DNA of 64,000 bases from Diacronema lutheri. Its lineage: Eukaryota > Haptophyta > Pavlovophyceae > Pavlovales > Pavlovaceae. The stretch spans positions 1 to 64,000 of the forward strand of contig JAGTXO010000040.1 in assembly GCA_019448385.1 (NCBI GenBank). The letters run 5' to 3'. Positions within the stretch are counted from its first letter, which is position 1. Every line of letters begins with the position of its first letter. The position numbers and the translations under genes are program-made. The notes beneath the pieces were generated by a model. It was not told the DNA's origin and ran no database searches. It saw nothing but the letters and a program-made list of their open reading frames with translations. Below, in pieces: positions 1-20,850 of this stretch.

Positions 1-555
1 GCCTCGGCCCCGTGCGCGCCCCTCCTGCTGACCCGCCTGTAAGCGTCGTTAGTATACAAATCCGAGGGGGAATTTAAAAACCGGCTGCCCTAGCCCTAAG
101 CTAGGTTAGGGCAGCCCTTTTTGAAATGTGCCTTAGGGATGGCGGGCATGGCATGGAGAGCGCGTCGGCGGCGCGCTGCGGTGAGGCGGATGGGCGCCCT
201 TGCTCGGCTGCGGCGTGCGTGTGGCTGCCAACGGGCCGTGCGTGGTCTGTCCTGTGCCCTCATCACCCGCCTCCGCCCGCCAAACGCCCGCACGCCACGC
301 GCGAGGCCGCGCGTGCGGCGCGTCCTACACCGTGCGAGGCTGCGCCGCGCCGGCAGGTGCTCGTCCGGCAGATTGGCTTGTCCGAATGTCGCGAGACTTC
401 GGCGCGTGGCTCCATGTACCATAACTATCGAATCTGCTCGGCAGGTCCGCGCACTTTCCGCCTCGATCACCCGCACGCGCGTGGTCGGCGCCGCGCGCGC
501 CTCGTTTGGCCGTCCGACACGCTCGCGCGACCGTCGCGCAAGACCTACTAGGCCA
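1..555. other. No gene supported; contains a short telomere-like hairpin
   Basis: Reading frames here are long only because stop codons are rare in such GC-rich DNA; none shows a recognisable domain. A 10-bp perfect inverted repeat (83-92 GGCTGCCCTA and 107-116) encloses telomere-like CCCTAA/TTAGGG fragments. The motif AAGCGTCGTTAGTAT at 41-55 recurs at 46944-46958 (see findings). Confidence 0.5.
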
Positions 556-797
556 AAGTCGCTCAAAATTGGAGCCAGGTGTCCCCAAGGTCTACTTTAT
601 CGATCGGCCTGGCCAGGTTTGCCGCGAACCGCTCCCTTCGCGTTCGCCCAGACTACTAACCCTAACCCTAAACCTAACCCTAAGTCGCTCAAAATTGGAG
701 CCAGGTGTCCCCAAGGTCTACTTTATCGATCGGCCTGGCCAGGTTTGCCGCGAACCGCTCCCTTCGCGTTCGCCCAGACTACTAACCCTAACCTTAC
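556..797. repeat. 126-bp direct duplication ending in telomere-type repeats
   Basis: Two copies of the same segment begin at 556 and 682, both starting AAGTCGCTCAAAATTGG. Each runs into CTAACCCTAA-type telomere motifs. The second copy continues directly into degenerating CCCTTA and then CCCTCA repeats. This is telomere-associated or interstitial telomeric structure. Confidence 0.9.
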
Positions 798-1220
<423 letters not shown>

Positions 1221-1649
1221 AGCAGTAGTCGTGCGTTCGCGGCGACGTACGCCGGGCCGGGCGAGATGGTGATCGCGCTCGGCGACTGGAGTCTGCAGCT
1301 GCACTACGCCAGATTCGGCAAGTGGCACGAGCGCGGCAGGATGCCGTCGCAGACGACGGGCATCGTCGACGACGCCTTACGCGCGCGCGGCTACACGATC
1401 GGCTCCGTTGACGAGAGCTACACGTCGCAGGACTGCAGCAAGTGCGACGGCAAGAGCTGCTGCGACGTCTTCACCAAGACGCGCAGGCAGGTCCGCGTGC
1501 TCAAGCACGACCCGTCGAGCCCGATGGCCAACCGCGTCGTCAAGACGCTCGTGCGCTGCGCGTGGTGCCGAAGCCGAACCATCTTGGACCGGGACTCTAA
1601 CGCCGCGCGCAACATCTATAAGAAGGCGCTCGAGCTGCGCGGGCCGTGA
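1221..1649 (+). pseudogene. C-terminal fragment of a Fanzor / TnpB-like RNA-guided nuclease
   Basis: The frame is open from the end of the CCCTCA satellite to a TGA at 1649; the first ATG is at 1266. Three blocks in order are diagnostic of the eukaryotic TnpB homologues called Fanzors. A VIALGDWS segment comes first, then VDESYTSQDCSKC, and finally an RCAWC knuckle followed by DRDSNAARNIYKKAL. The two CxxC pairs form the zinc ribbon, and the Asp of DRDSNAARN is the RuvC-III acid. Published work describes a relocated catalytic Glu in Fanzors; the Glu of VDESYTS may be it (inference). The N-terminal two thirds, including RuvC-I, is missing because the frame starts inside satellite DNA, so this copy is dead. 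Fanzors are known cargo of Helitrons and other transposons, and a Helitron-like remnant lies less than 1 kb away on the other strand. Confidence 0.8.
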
Positions 1650-2082
1650 GCGACGGGGCTGCCGCCGGACGAGCGCGCGCGCGCGCACACCGCGCGCTCG
1701 TGTCCGGCGGCGCAGCCCCTCGACGCTCGCTCGCGCCCGAGCTGACGCGCGCGGCCGCGCGCGCGGCGAGCTTCTCCGCTCGCCACGCGCGCGGCCGCCG
1801 ACGCGCGCTCGCGCAAGCACCACCACCACGCCGCAAGGCGCACAAACCTGCACGCTCCGTACGGCGGCGCTGCTGTCGGAGGCAAGCTGCTTGCCTCCAG
1901 CAGCAGGCCGTCGGGCCGATCCGCCCCGTGCGTGTGCACACACGGGGCGGTCGGGCACTTGGTTAACCGCGTCCGCGGATCGCGCGCGCACAGGCGCGCG
2001 CGGCTGCGTTCGCGCACAGGCCGCTACTACGTGTGCGGTCCCCTCTGCACGGAGCTTGCGCCGATGGCACAGGCCGCAGGCG
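1650..2082. other. GC-rich spacer, nothing recognised
   Basis: This stretch lies between the Fanzor fragment and the Helitron-like remnant. It contains runs of alternating GC and several short GC-rich inverted repeats. If the Fanzor element had a guide RNA it would be expected just 3' of 1649, but I cannot identify one. Confidence 0.4.
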
Positions 2083-5000
2083 TCACGCAAACGAGGTCAC
2101 ATCGTCTGCCGCTGTTTGGGCTCGCCCAGTTTGGGCGAGCCCAGCTGTGGGCCCCCGGCCGTGCTGGCCGGGGGAGCGTTGCTTTCTGGATGCGGCGGCC
2201 CCAGAGGCGACGCCGACCGCAGGGGCCAGGATTGCGATCATGTATGGGGCGCGCAGGCGCCCCATATACGCGAGCACCTGGGCCATGCTCTGCGCGGGCG
2301 CGGCGAGCGCGCCGAGCGTGCGCATCTCGGGTGCCTCGTCCGCCTCCGCGCGCGCGGCGGCAACCACCTCCTCGGGGTCGGCGGCGCGGGCCTGCGCGGC
2401 GCTCGCGGCGTGCGCGCGCACGACAGCCACGTCCGAGCCTTCGCACATGCGCTCGAGTGTCTCGTCGTGCGAGACGCGCGCGTTGGCCTCGATGTGCTCC
2501 TCGATGCCGTGCAGCGCGAGGAGGGCCTCGAACTGGGCGAGCGGCGGCGGCGCCTTCTCGCCGTGCAGCGCGTGCCGCAGCGCAAGGAAGTTGTGCACGA
2601 CGCGCGCGTCGAGGCGCAGGTCGGGCACGTGCAGCGCCGCGCGCTCGAGCGCGGTGCGCCGGCCGGCGGGCCCGACGAAGAGCACGCGCAGGTGCGCGAG
2701 CGCGCCCTTGATGGCCTCCAGTATAACCCTAACCCTAACTCTTGATGGCCTCCAGTCCGAAGTCGCGCCCGGGCAGGTCGACGCGCTCGTGCGGGAAGAT
2801 GATCACATGGCCGCCCGCCGCTCGCGCGCGCAGCGCGGAGGTGCGGCCATAGTCGTCGCCGTGCGCGATGGAGCCGTACGGTGCCTTCTCCGTGTACATG
2901 CCTCAGCTGCGGTGGCGGGCGGCGGCGGGCGGCGGCGGCGGCGGTTGTTGATGCGGCAGCGGCAGGAGCAGCGGTGGCGGCGGCGAGGGCGCGGGCGAGT
3001 CGGCAGGCGACGCGCCCGCAGGCGGAGTTGCGGGCGGCGGCTGCGGCGGCGCACCAGCGGCCGACGGCGCGGGCGGCTGCGCGGCGGCTGGCCGGGCGGT
3101 CTGAGGCGCGCGGCGCTTGTTGTCGGCGGGCGGGTCCTGCACACGTCGCACCTGCCGTTTTCGCCGACTGCCTCCGGCACGGCGTAGAAGGTGCGGCCGC
3201 CTGGGCGCTCTGCGAGGTTGTGCACGTCGCGCACGCACGCCGTGATTGGCGCGCACGACTTGCCGACGCGCACGAGCAGGTTGACGGGCGGCTTGACGTC
3301 GAGGCGGGTCGAGCGCGCCGGCGTCGACGACCATCCAGTGGTTGTTGGGCAGGTGATCGAGCTACCAGCGGACGTACGCCGCGTCGGGGTCGCGCAGGCC
3401 ACACGCCGCGCAGACGAGCATGCGCACGCCGCCTTTGGCCTTCTGAAGGGCGGCAACGCGCGCGAGCATCTCCTCGTCGGTCAAGTGGAAGAACTTACGG
3501 ATGTCGGCAAGCACGAGAGCCTTGAAGCGGGCGTACTGGGCGGTGCCAGGCTCGGCGGCGCGCAGGCGCGACGAGTTCTGTAAGATGGGCGCGACGCCGG
3601 CGGCGTAGAGGTCGTGCACGATCGCCTCGGGCGACTCGTCGCGCTCGCTCGCAGGGCGCGGCACTGCGCGGGCGAGCGCGCGCGCGAGCGCTCGGCCGTC
3701 GTCCGATGTGTCCGCCGCGGCGACGGCGAGCACGCCTTTGACGACGCCCCAGTCCTTGCTGATGGTGCGTTGGCCGTCGACGGCGCGCACGGCCACGCAC
3801 CCGCCGAGCCGATGCCCGAAGGCGCAGCGCAGATCGAGGAGCGCGAGCCGCGTGCGAGTTGCGGCGGGCGCATCGCGCATGGTGGCGAGCAGGCGCGCGA
3901 GATGTCCGAACGCGTGGGCGCCAAGCTCGCCGAGCAGCAGCGGCGGCGGCTGGCCGTCGGGAACGAGCGGCGCCGCGGCTGCAACGGGCATCGCAACGAG
4001 CGCGAGGGCGCGCGTGAGCGCGTCGTCGAGCTCGCGAGCACCACCAATGCAGCCTTCGGCGGCGGCGTCGCGCACGCGCATGACCACGACCTGCACTGCG
4101 CGTTGCGCGTTGCGCAAGCTGCTTGCGTACGGTCGCAGCACAGGCAAGCCGCCCATGCCCTCGCCGTGCGCGAGGCGCAATTCCAGGAGGTGCAGGCGCA
4201 TGGCGGTCTGGTTGTGCGAATGGCGCAGGCTGGAGAGGCATGCGCGCAGAGTCGCGTACTGCGCCCGGCCGAGGGCACGCTCGAGTCAACTTGGTGCGTC
4301 GGCGGCGGGAGCATGTGTTGCGGCGCGGGAGGTGCCGGCGCCGGCGTGCGTGGTGCCAGGCGCGACGCTGCCGGTCGAGTCTGTCGCGTCGCCTGCCGCG
4401 GCCAGAGCGCGCGCGCCGCCGCCGCGCGCAGCCACGTGCGTACCAGTCGGTGCCAGGCGCTGGCGCACGGCACGGCCACCCGTGCCGGCGGAGGCGGCGG
4501 GTGCGTTCGCCGCGGAGCGGCTGATGCCGGCGGCGGCCACGGTTGCGTTGAGCGTTGCGCCGTCCGTCGTGTGGCGCGCCGCCGAGCGCGAGCAGGCCAC
4601 CGCCGGCGTGCGCATTGAGAATCGGGTGGCCCGCCGGACCGAGAGCACGCACGAGTCCGGGAGGAGCAGCGAGGCCGGCGGCGGCCAACGCTGCATTGAG
4701 CGCAGCGCCGTTGGTCGTGTCGCGCGCCGCGCCGAGCGGGCGGACGCCGCCGAAGGCGTGCGTGTGCGCGGCAGTCGGCGCGAGGCGCGGGCGCACGGCA
4801 CGGCCACCGGTGCCTCCGGAGGGCGAGTGCGCGCGCGGCCTGCCAACGTCACCGCTCGGCGGCTCGGGCGTGGCGACGCGCGCCAGCGCTCGCTGGGCGG
4901 CGGCGCGCGGCGGCGACGGCAGCGACGGCGACGGCGGCGGCGAGACGCAGGGGTTGTCCGGGGGAGCGGGCGAAGGTAGCACGCAGCACTCGGTGGCGAC

Positions 5001-5165
5001 GAATGCCGCGAATGCCCCGCGCGCCATCTCGGAGGAGCGCGGCCGCCCAGCGGGCTGAGGAAGAGAGGCTCCCACCCAGCGTGCTGGAGGAGGAGAGGCT
5101 CTCGCTTGGTCATATTCTACCAAAAAGTGCGCCATCTCCGACCATTTTTCCGTCGGCCGGTTCAA
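2083..5165 (-). pseudogene. Helitron-like protein gene remnant (N-terminal region), frameshifted and insertion-broken
   Basis: Coherent protein pieces lie in different minus frames. From about 4201 to 3362 the frame includes LADIRKFFHLTDEEML and CAACGLRDPDAAYVRW, then hits a stop. After a shift comes KPPVNLLVRVGKSC and TFYAVPEAVGENGRCDVC. Next is YGSIAHGDDYGRTSAL with GHVIIFPHERVDLPGRDFG, then VLFVGPAGRRTALERAAL to about 2100. The CxxCG pairs, the SIAxGxDYG block and the GHVIxFPH block match the region upstream of Rep/helicase in Helitron-type proteins. No HUH Rep or helicase motif is present, so the element is truncated. The reading frame is further broken by a 34-bp telomere-repeat insertion at 2723-2756 that adds an in-frame TAG. 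The 5' part (5165-4250) codes for low-complexity Ala/Gly/Pro sequence with two related units in different frames. Confidence 0.55.
2707..2756. repeat. Telomere-repeat insertion flanked by a 16-bp target duplication
   Basis: CTTGATGGCCTCCAGT occurs at 2707-2722 and again at 2741-2756. Between the copies sits ATAACCCTAACCCTAACT (2723-2740). Removing one copy and the telomeric core restores an open frame, GLEAIKGALAHLRVLF, on the minus strand. With the insert the frame reads GLEAIKS and then stops. Confidence 0.9.
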
Positions 5166-5323
5166 AATGACGCGCTGTGGCTTTTACAATTTAAAACACA
5201 AAACATGCTCAGTGCGGGGGGTCGCGGGTCGCAGTCGCTCGACAGACGCCAAACATACCCATCCGCGTCGGATGCAGTGGGTGTGCCGCTGCCGGCGTGC
5301 GCCGGGCCGCCGGCGCTGGCGGC

Positions 5324-16981
<11,658 letters not shown>

Positions 16982-17188
16982 GTCCTCGAGCAGGTCGGGG
17001 GTGGTGCGGGCGCGAGCGTTCGGAAAGTCCAGCGACAATTCGGGTCGTCGTCCGCACCAAGCGATCTTCGCGTATTTACCGCTGGAGCGACCAAGTCCTC
17101 TGCGCGAAATTTCGCGCGCGTTCCGCTGTTCCGCCGCTGGGCGCCTGTCCCAGACGAACGTTCCGGAGGAGTCGAAACCGCCGCGACG
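16982..17188. promoter_or_regulatory. 207-bp divergent intergenic region
   Basis: This region separates the start codons of the giant surface protein (minus) and the nucleoside hydrolase fusion (plus), so it must hold both 5' ends. I see no TATA box. It is less GC-biased than the flanking coding DNA (for example TCTTCGCGTATTTACC). A regulatory role is inferred from position only. Confidence 0.4.
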
Positions 17189-19962
17189 ATGGTGGTCGGC
17201 CCGTGGGGGGGCAGTACGAGGGCCACGTCGCTCGGGTGGGGCGAGCATGCCGCCGCGCGCGTCGGCGCGCGGCGGCCGCCGTTCGTGCTCGTGACGGACC
17301 CCGGGCCCGATCCGGACGACGTGAAGGCGCTGCTCGTCGCCGCGATGCTCCACGTGCACGGCCGCATCGAGCTGCTCGCGGTCGTCGCGAACGGCGGCGG
17401 CCAGCCGCGCGAGCGCGCGGCGCTCGCGCGGTGCGTGCTCGACCACGTGGGCGCGACGTCGGTGCCGGTGGGCGTCGGCTCGGCGGGCGTGCCCACCGCC
17501 GCGCAGCCGCACGAGTACCGGCTCGCCGGCTACACCGCCGTCGAGCCGTCGCGCCTCCTCGACGGGCGCGCGCTGCTCGTGCGCGCGTTGCAGCGCGCCG
17601 CGCCGCGCTCGCTGCGCGTCGTGCTCATCTCGTCGCTGCGCGACTTTGCGGACGTGCTCGAGTCGCACGCGCAGCTCGCGCTGCGCAAGGTGCACACCGT
17701 CGCCGTGCAGGGCGGGCTCGAGCGCGACGCGAGCCGCCCGTCCGGCTGGCGGCCCGACTCGTCGGTGAACAACGGCTTCGACATGGCGGCGGCGGAGGCG
17801 GTGTACGCCTTCTGCCTGGCGCGGCGCGTGCGGCTGGCGGTCGTCAGCCGCTTTGCCGTCCCGCTCCTCCCTATGCAGCTCGCGCGCAGCTTCGCCGAGC
17901 GCACGGACTGTCCGGTGCTGCGATACCTCGCCGACGCGCAGTTCCTCGGCCTGCAGGGCCTCTGGCGCAAGCTGTGCGAGGGCAAGCTGCCGCCGCGCTG
18001 CACCAAGGAGTGGTTCTTCGCCACCTTCTGCGCCGAGGACGCCGCCGCCTTCCTCCGCGCCCGCCGTGCCGACCTCGACGAGCGCGCGGACATTGTGCGC
18101 CTCCTGTCCGGCCACGTCAAGCCCTACGACGTGGTCGCGCTGATGACCGTGTTGCCGCAGACGGCGGCGCTCTTCGCGCGGCTGGGCGAGCAGCACGGCT
18201 GCGCAAGCGCGAGCGCGAGCGGCGGCGGCGCTGACGGCGGTGACGGCGGGAACGGCGGTGACGGCGGTGACGGCGGCGGCGGCGGCGCCAGCCCGCGCCC
18301 GCCGCCCACAAGGCCGCCGCCCACAAGGCCGCCGCCCACAAGGCCGCACGCACTCCTTCTCCTCCTCACCGCCGACGCCGCGCCGCCGGCCACGGAGGTG
18401 CTCAACCTGCTGCGCGACACGTACCACGAGGTCGCGCTCGCGACCGGCGGCGCGCGCGCGCGCGCACCGCCCGCCGCCGGGCCGAGCGCCGCGCCGCGCG
18501 CCGCCGCCATGCGGCGGTTACGCGGCCGTTTCGGGCAAACGCCGCCGAGCGCGGCGCGCGTGCTGCCGGGCGAGCCCCCCGTCGCGCCGCGCGGCCGCGT
18601 CGAGCGACGGTCCGAGTTGGGCAGCGCGCACGCCGAGCCGCTGGCGTCCGGCGCGATCTGCACGGTGCTCGAGCGCAGCTGCGCGCACGCGCGCGCGCAG
18701 CAGCTCGCCGTCGTGCGCACCGCCGCGCTCGTCGGCGCGTCGTGCTTCGGCACGGCCATCATCTCCTTCGGCGCCGACTGGGTACGCACGCGCCGCGCCC
18801 ACCCGGCGGCGCGCTCCGTCGCCGAGCTGTACGCGCTCGACGCCGGCTTCACCCTCCGCTCGCACGCCTACTTCCTCTGCGCGATCCTCGTGCGCCGCCC
18901 GCGCCGGCCCGCGCCGCGCCGCGCGCGCGCACGATGGCTGCCGCCCGCCCGTCGCTGACGCGCGCGCGCACGCCGGTCCGCCCCGCGCCGCGCGCGCGTG
19001 CGCGCGCGTGCGCCAGGCGGGCTGCGCGCTGTGCGCGTCGCTTGACGTGAGCGCCGCAGCCATCGTGCGCACACGCGCGTGCGGCTGCGCCCTCGTCGGC
19101 GTCGTCCTCGCCTTTGGCGCCGCTGTGCTTGCGCCGGCACTTGACGGCGCCTTCGACGAGGCGCGCTTCGTCGCGCAGAACGCGCTCGTCGCGCCGGGCA
19201 ACGGGCGCGGCGCGCCCGCGCGCGTCTGGTTCGCGCTCGACCACGTGCGCGTCGCCGGCCGCATCGCCGACGTGCTGCTCATCCCTCTCCTCCTCCTTGC
19301 GCGCGTCGCGCACGCGTGGCGCCGGCCGCGCGCGCTCGTGCGCGCGCACTTCACGGCGACCGGCGTCTTCGCGTGCGCGCACGGCACCTTCGATGCGTAC
19401 AGCGCCGCGCTGCAGCTCGGCGCGGGCGTGCCCAATCCGGTGTGGTTGTTCGCGGGCATCGCGCTCATTGTCGCCGCCGAGCTTGCCATCGGGCGCGAGC
19501 TGCTGCGCAGCGCGCGCGCGCACCTCCGCGCGCGCGCGCTCCTCGTGCGCGTGCAGCAGTGCGTGCCGTGTCTGCGCTCCGACGAGCCGACCTCGACCGC
19601 CGCGCTCGCGCCGCTCATCGGCTACGGCACCGTGCGCGAGCGCGAGCCGACCGAGCTCGTCGCCCACGCGCTCGCCCTCTTCGCGCCCGAGCGCGCGGGC
19701 GCTGCGCTGCTGCGCGCGCTCGGCCCGGCGGCGCTGCACGCGGGCGGCCGCGTTGGCGCCGGCGGCCGCGCCAGCGCCGGCGCCAACGCCGGTGCCGGCG
19801 CCGGCGCGAACGGCGCGCCTCTCGCGCTCGTTCCCTCCGACACGAGCCCGCACCTCCTGCCGCGCGTGCCGACCGCGCATTCCCATTCCCATTCGCAGCG
19901 CGCGGCGCACGACGTCGCGCCGCTCGCGGCCGCCGGCTGCGCCACCGTCACCGTCACCACCA

Positions 19963-19999
<37 letters not shown>

Positions 20000-20567
20000 A
20001 ATCCACCCGCCAAGCGCCGACGTGTACGTCGTGCACTCCGCCGCCGACGACGCGCAGGCGCGCCTCGACGCACTCGCGCTGTGGGCCGAGGCCTTCGAGC
20101 GCGCGCACGGGCGCGCGCCGGCGGTGTGGCTCGGCTCGGCGTCGGCAGATCTCTCCCTCGTCGCGACGGAGCTGCTTGAGCACATGCCCGTCTACATGGC
20201 GCGGTGCAGACGCCTGCTCGTCCTCGCTGGCGCGCGCACGCCTGACCTCATCTCGTCCGCGGTCGAGGTATACGCGTGGTTCGCGCTCGGCGGCCGGATC
20301 GAAGAGGTGGAGGTGGCGATCGTCGCGCCCGACGGCCGCGGCGACGCCGGCTCGAACGCCGGGCTCGGCGCGGTCGTCTCCGCCTTTGACGCGTTCCATG
20401 CCATGTACTCGCTCGCCGACGACGACACAGAGGTAGCCCGTCGGCTCATGGCGGCGATCGAGCTCGCAGGGGTCGCGCAGTTGAACGGCGTGCTGCGCGA
20501 GCTCCTGCCCCTCGTCATGGCCGCCGCCGAGCACGTGCGCGTGCGCACGAGTGACGCCTCTGTGTAG
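17189..20567 (+). CDS. Nucleoside hydrolase-like domain fused to multispan membrane region and C-terminal TIR-like domain
   Basis: Exons 17189-18889 and 19017-20567 (GT-AG intron of 127 bp, phase 0) give 1083 aa. Residues about 33-340 resemble inosine-uridine nucleoside hydrolases: an Asp-rich TDPGPDPDDVKALL loop near the start, then LLAVVANGG and NNGFDMAAAEAVYAF. The Asp cluster is spaced slightly differently from the canonical DxDPGxDDA. After a Pro-Thr linker (about 370-385) come five or six hydrophobic segments between about 500 and 730, such as ALVGVVLAFGAAVLAP and LFAGIALIVAAELAIG. Residues about 900-1005 (ADVYVVHSAADDAQARLDAL, then HMPVYMARCRRLLVLAG) match a protist TIR-like domain usually written VSHSWxDD...WLDKxCIDQ...LPVFLAGCKxLLVLAG. 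The usual DKxCIDQ segment is here GSASADLS, so activity is doubtful. The fusion suggests membrane-coupled nucleoside or nucleotide sensing (inference). Confidence 0.75.
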
Positions 20568-20850
20568 CGGCGCGGCTGGTCCGGGGGGGGAAGGCGGCCG
20601 AGGTCGGCTCGTCGGACGAGTACGACTCCGATCGTAAAATTGAGCAATCAAAGGCACGATAAGCGCCCGACGAACTGTCCAACCCCGGAATGCGGGCGGC
20701 GGGAAGGGCTCGAGTGATTGACGCCCAGCGGAGGGCGCTGAACGTGCGCGCCGGTCTGCAATCGCCGCCCCTACGTCTTGATGTCCAACAGAACTCCGGA
20801 GTCATGAATTCCATACGGCCTGCGCACGCCTCGCCGCCGACGTGCCGTCT
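20568..20850. other. Convergent 3' intergenic spacer
   Basis: The plus-strand fusion gene ends at 20567 and the minus-strand pantothenate kinase ends at 20851. The 283 bp between must hold both 3' ends. No repeat or terminator-like structure stands out. Confidence 0.5.

Noticed and set aside
2083-5165. Intact Helitron
   Set aside because: No HUH Rep tyrosine motif or helicase P-loop is present, and the frame is broken several times.
16982-18427. 480-residue N-terminal extension of the giant surface protein
   Set aside because: It is antisense to the nucleoside hydrolase gene and would precede the signal peptide. The openness is explained by GC-rich codon use.
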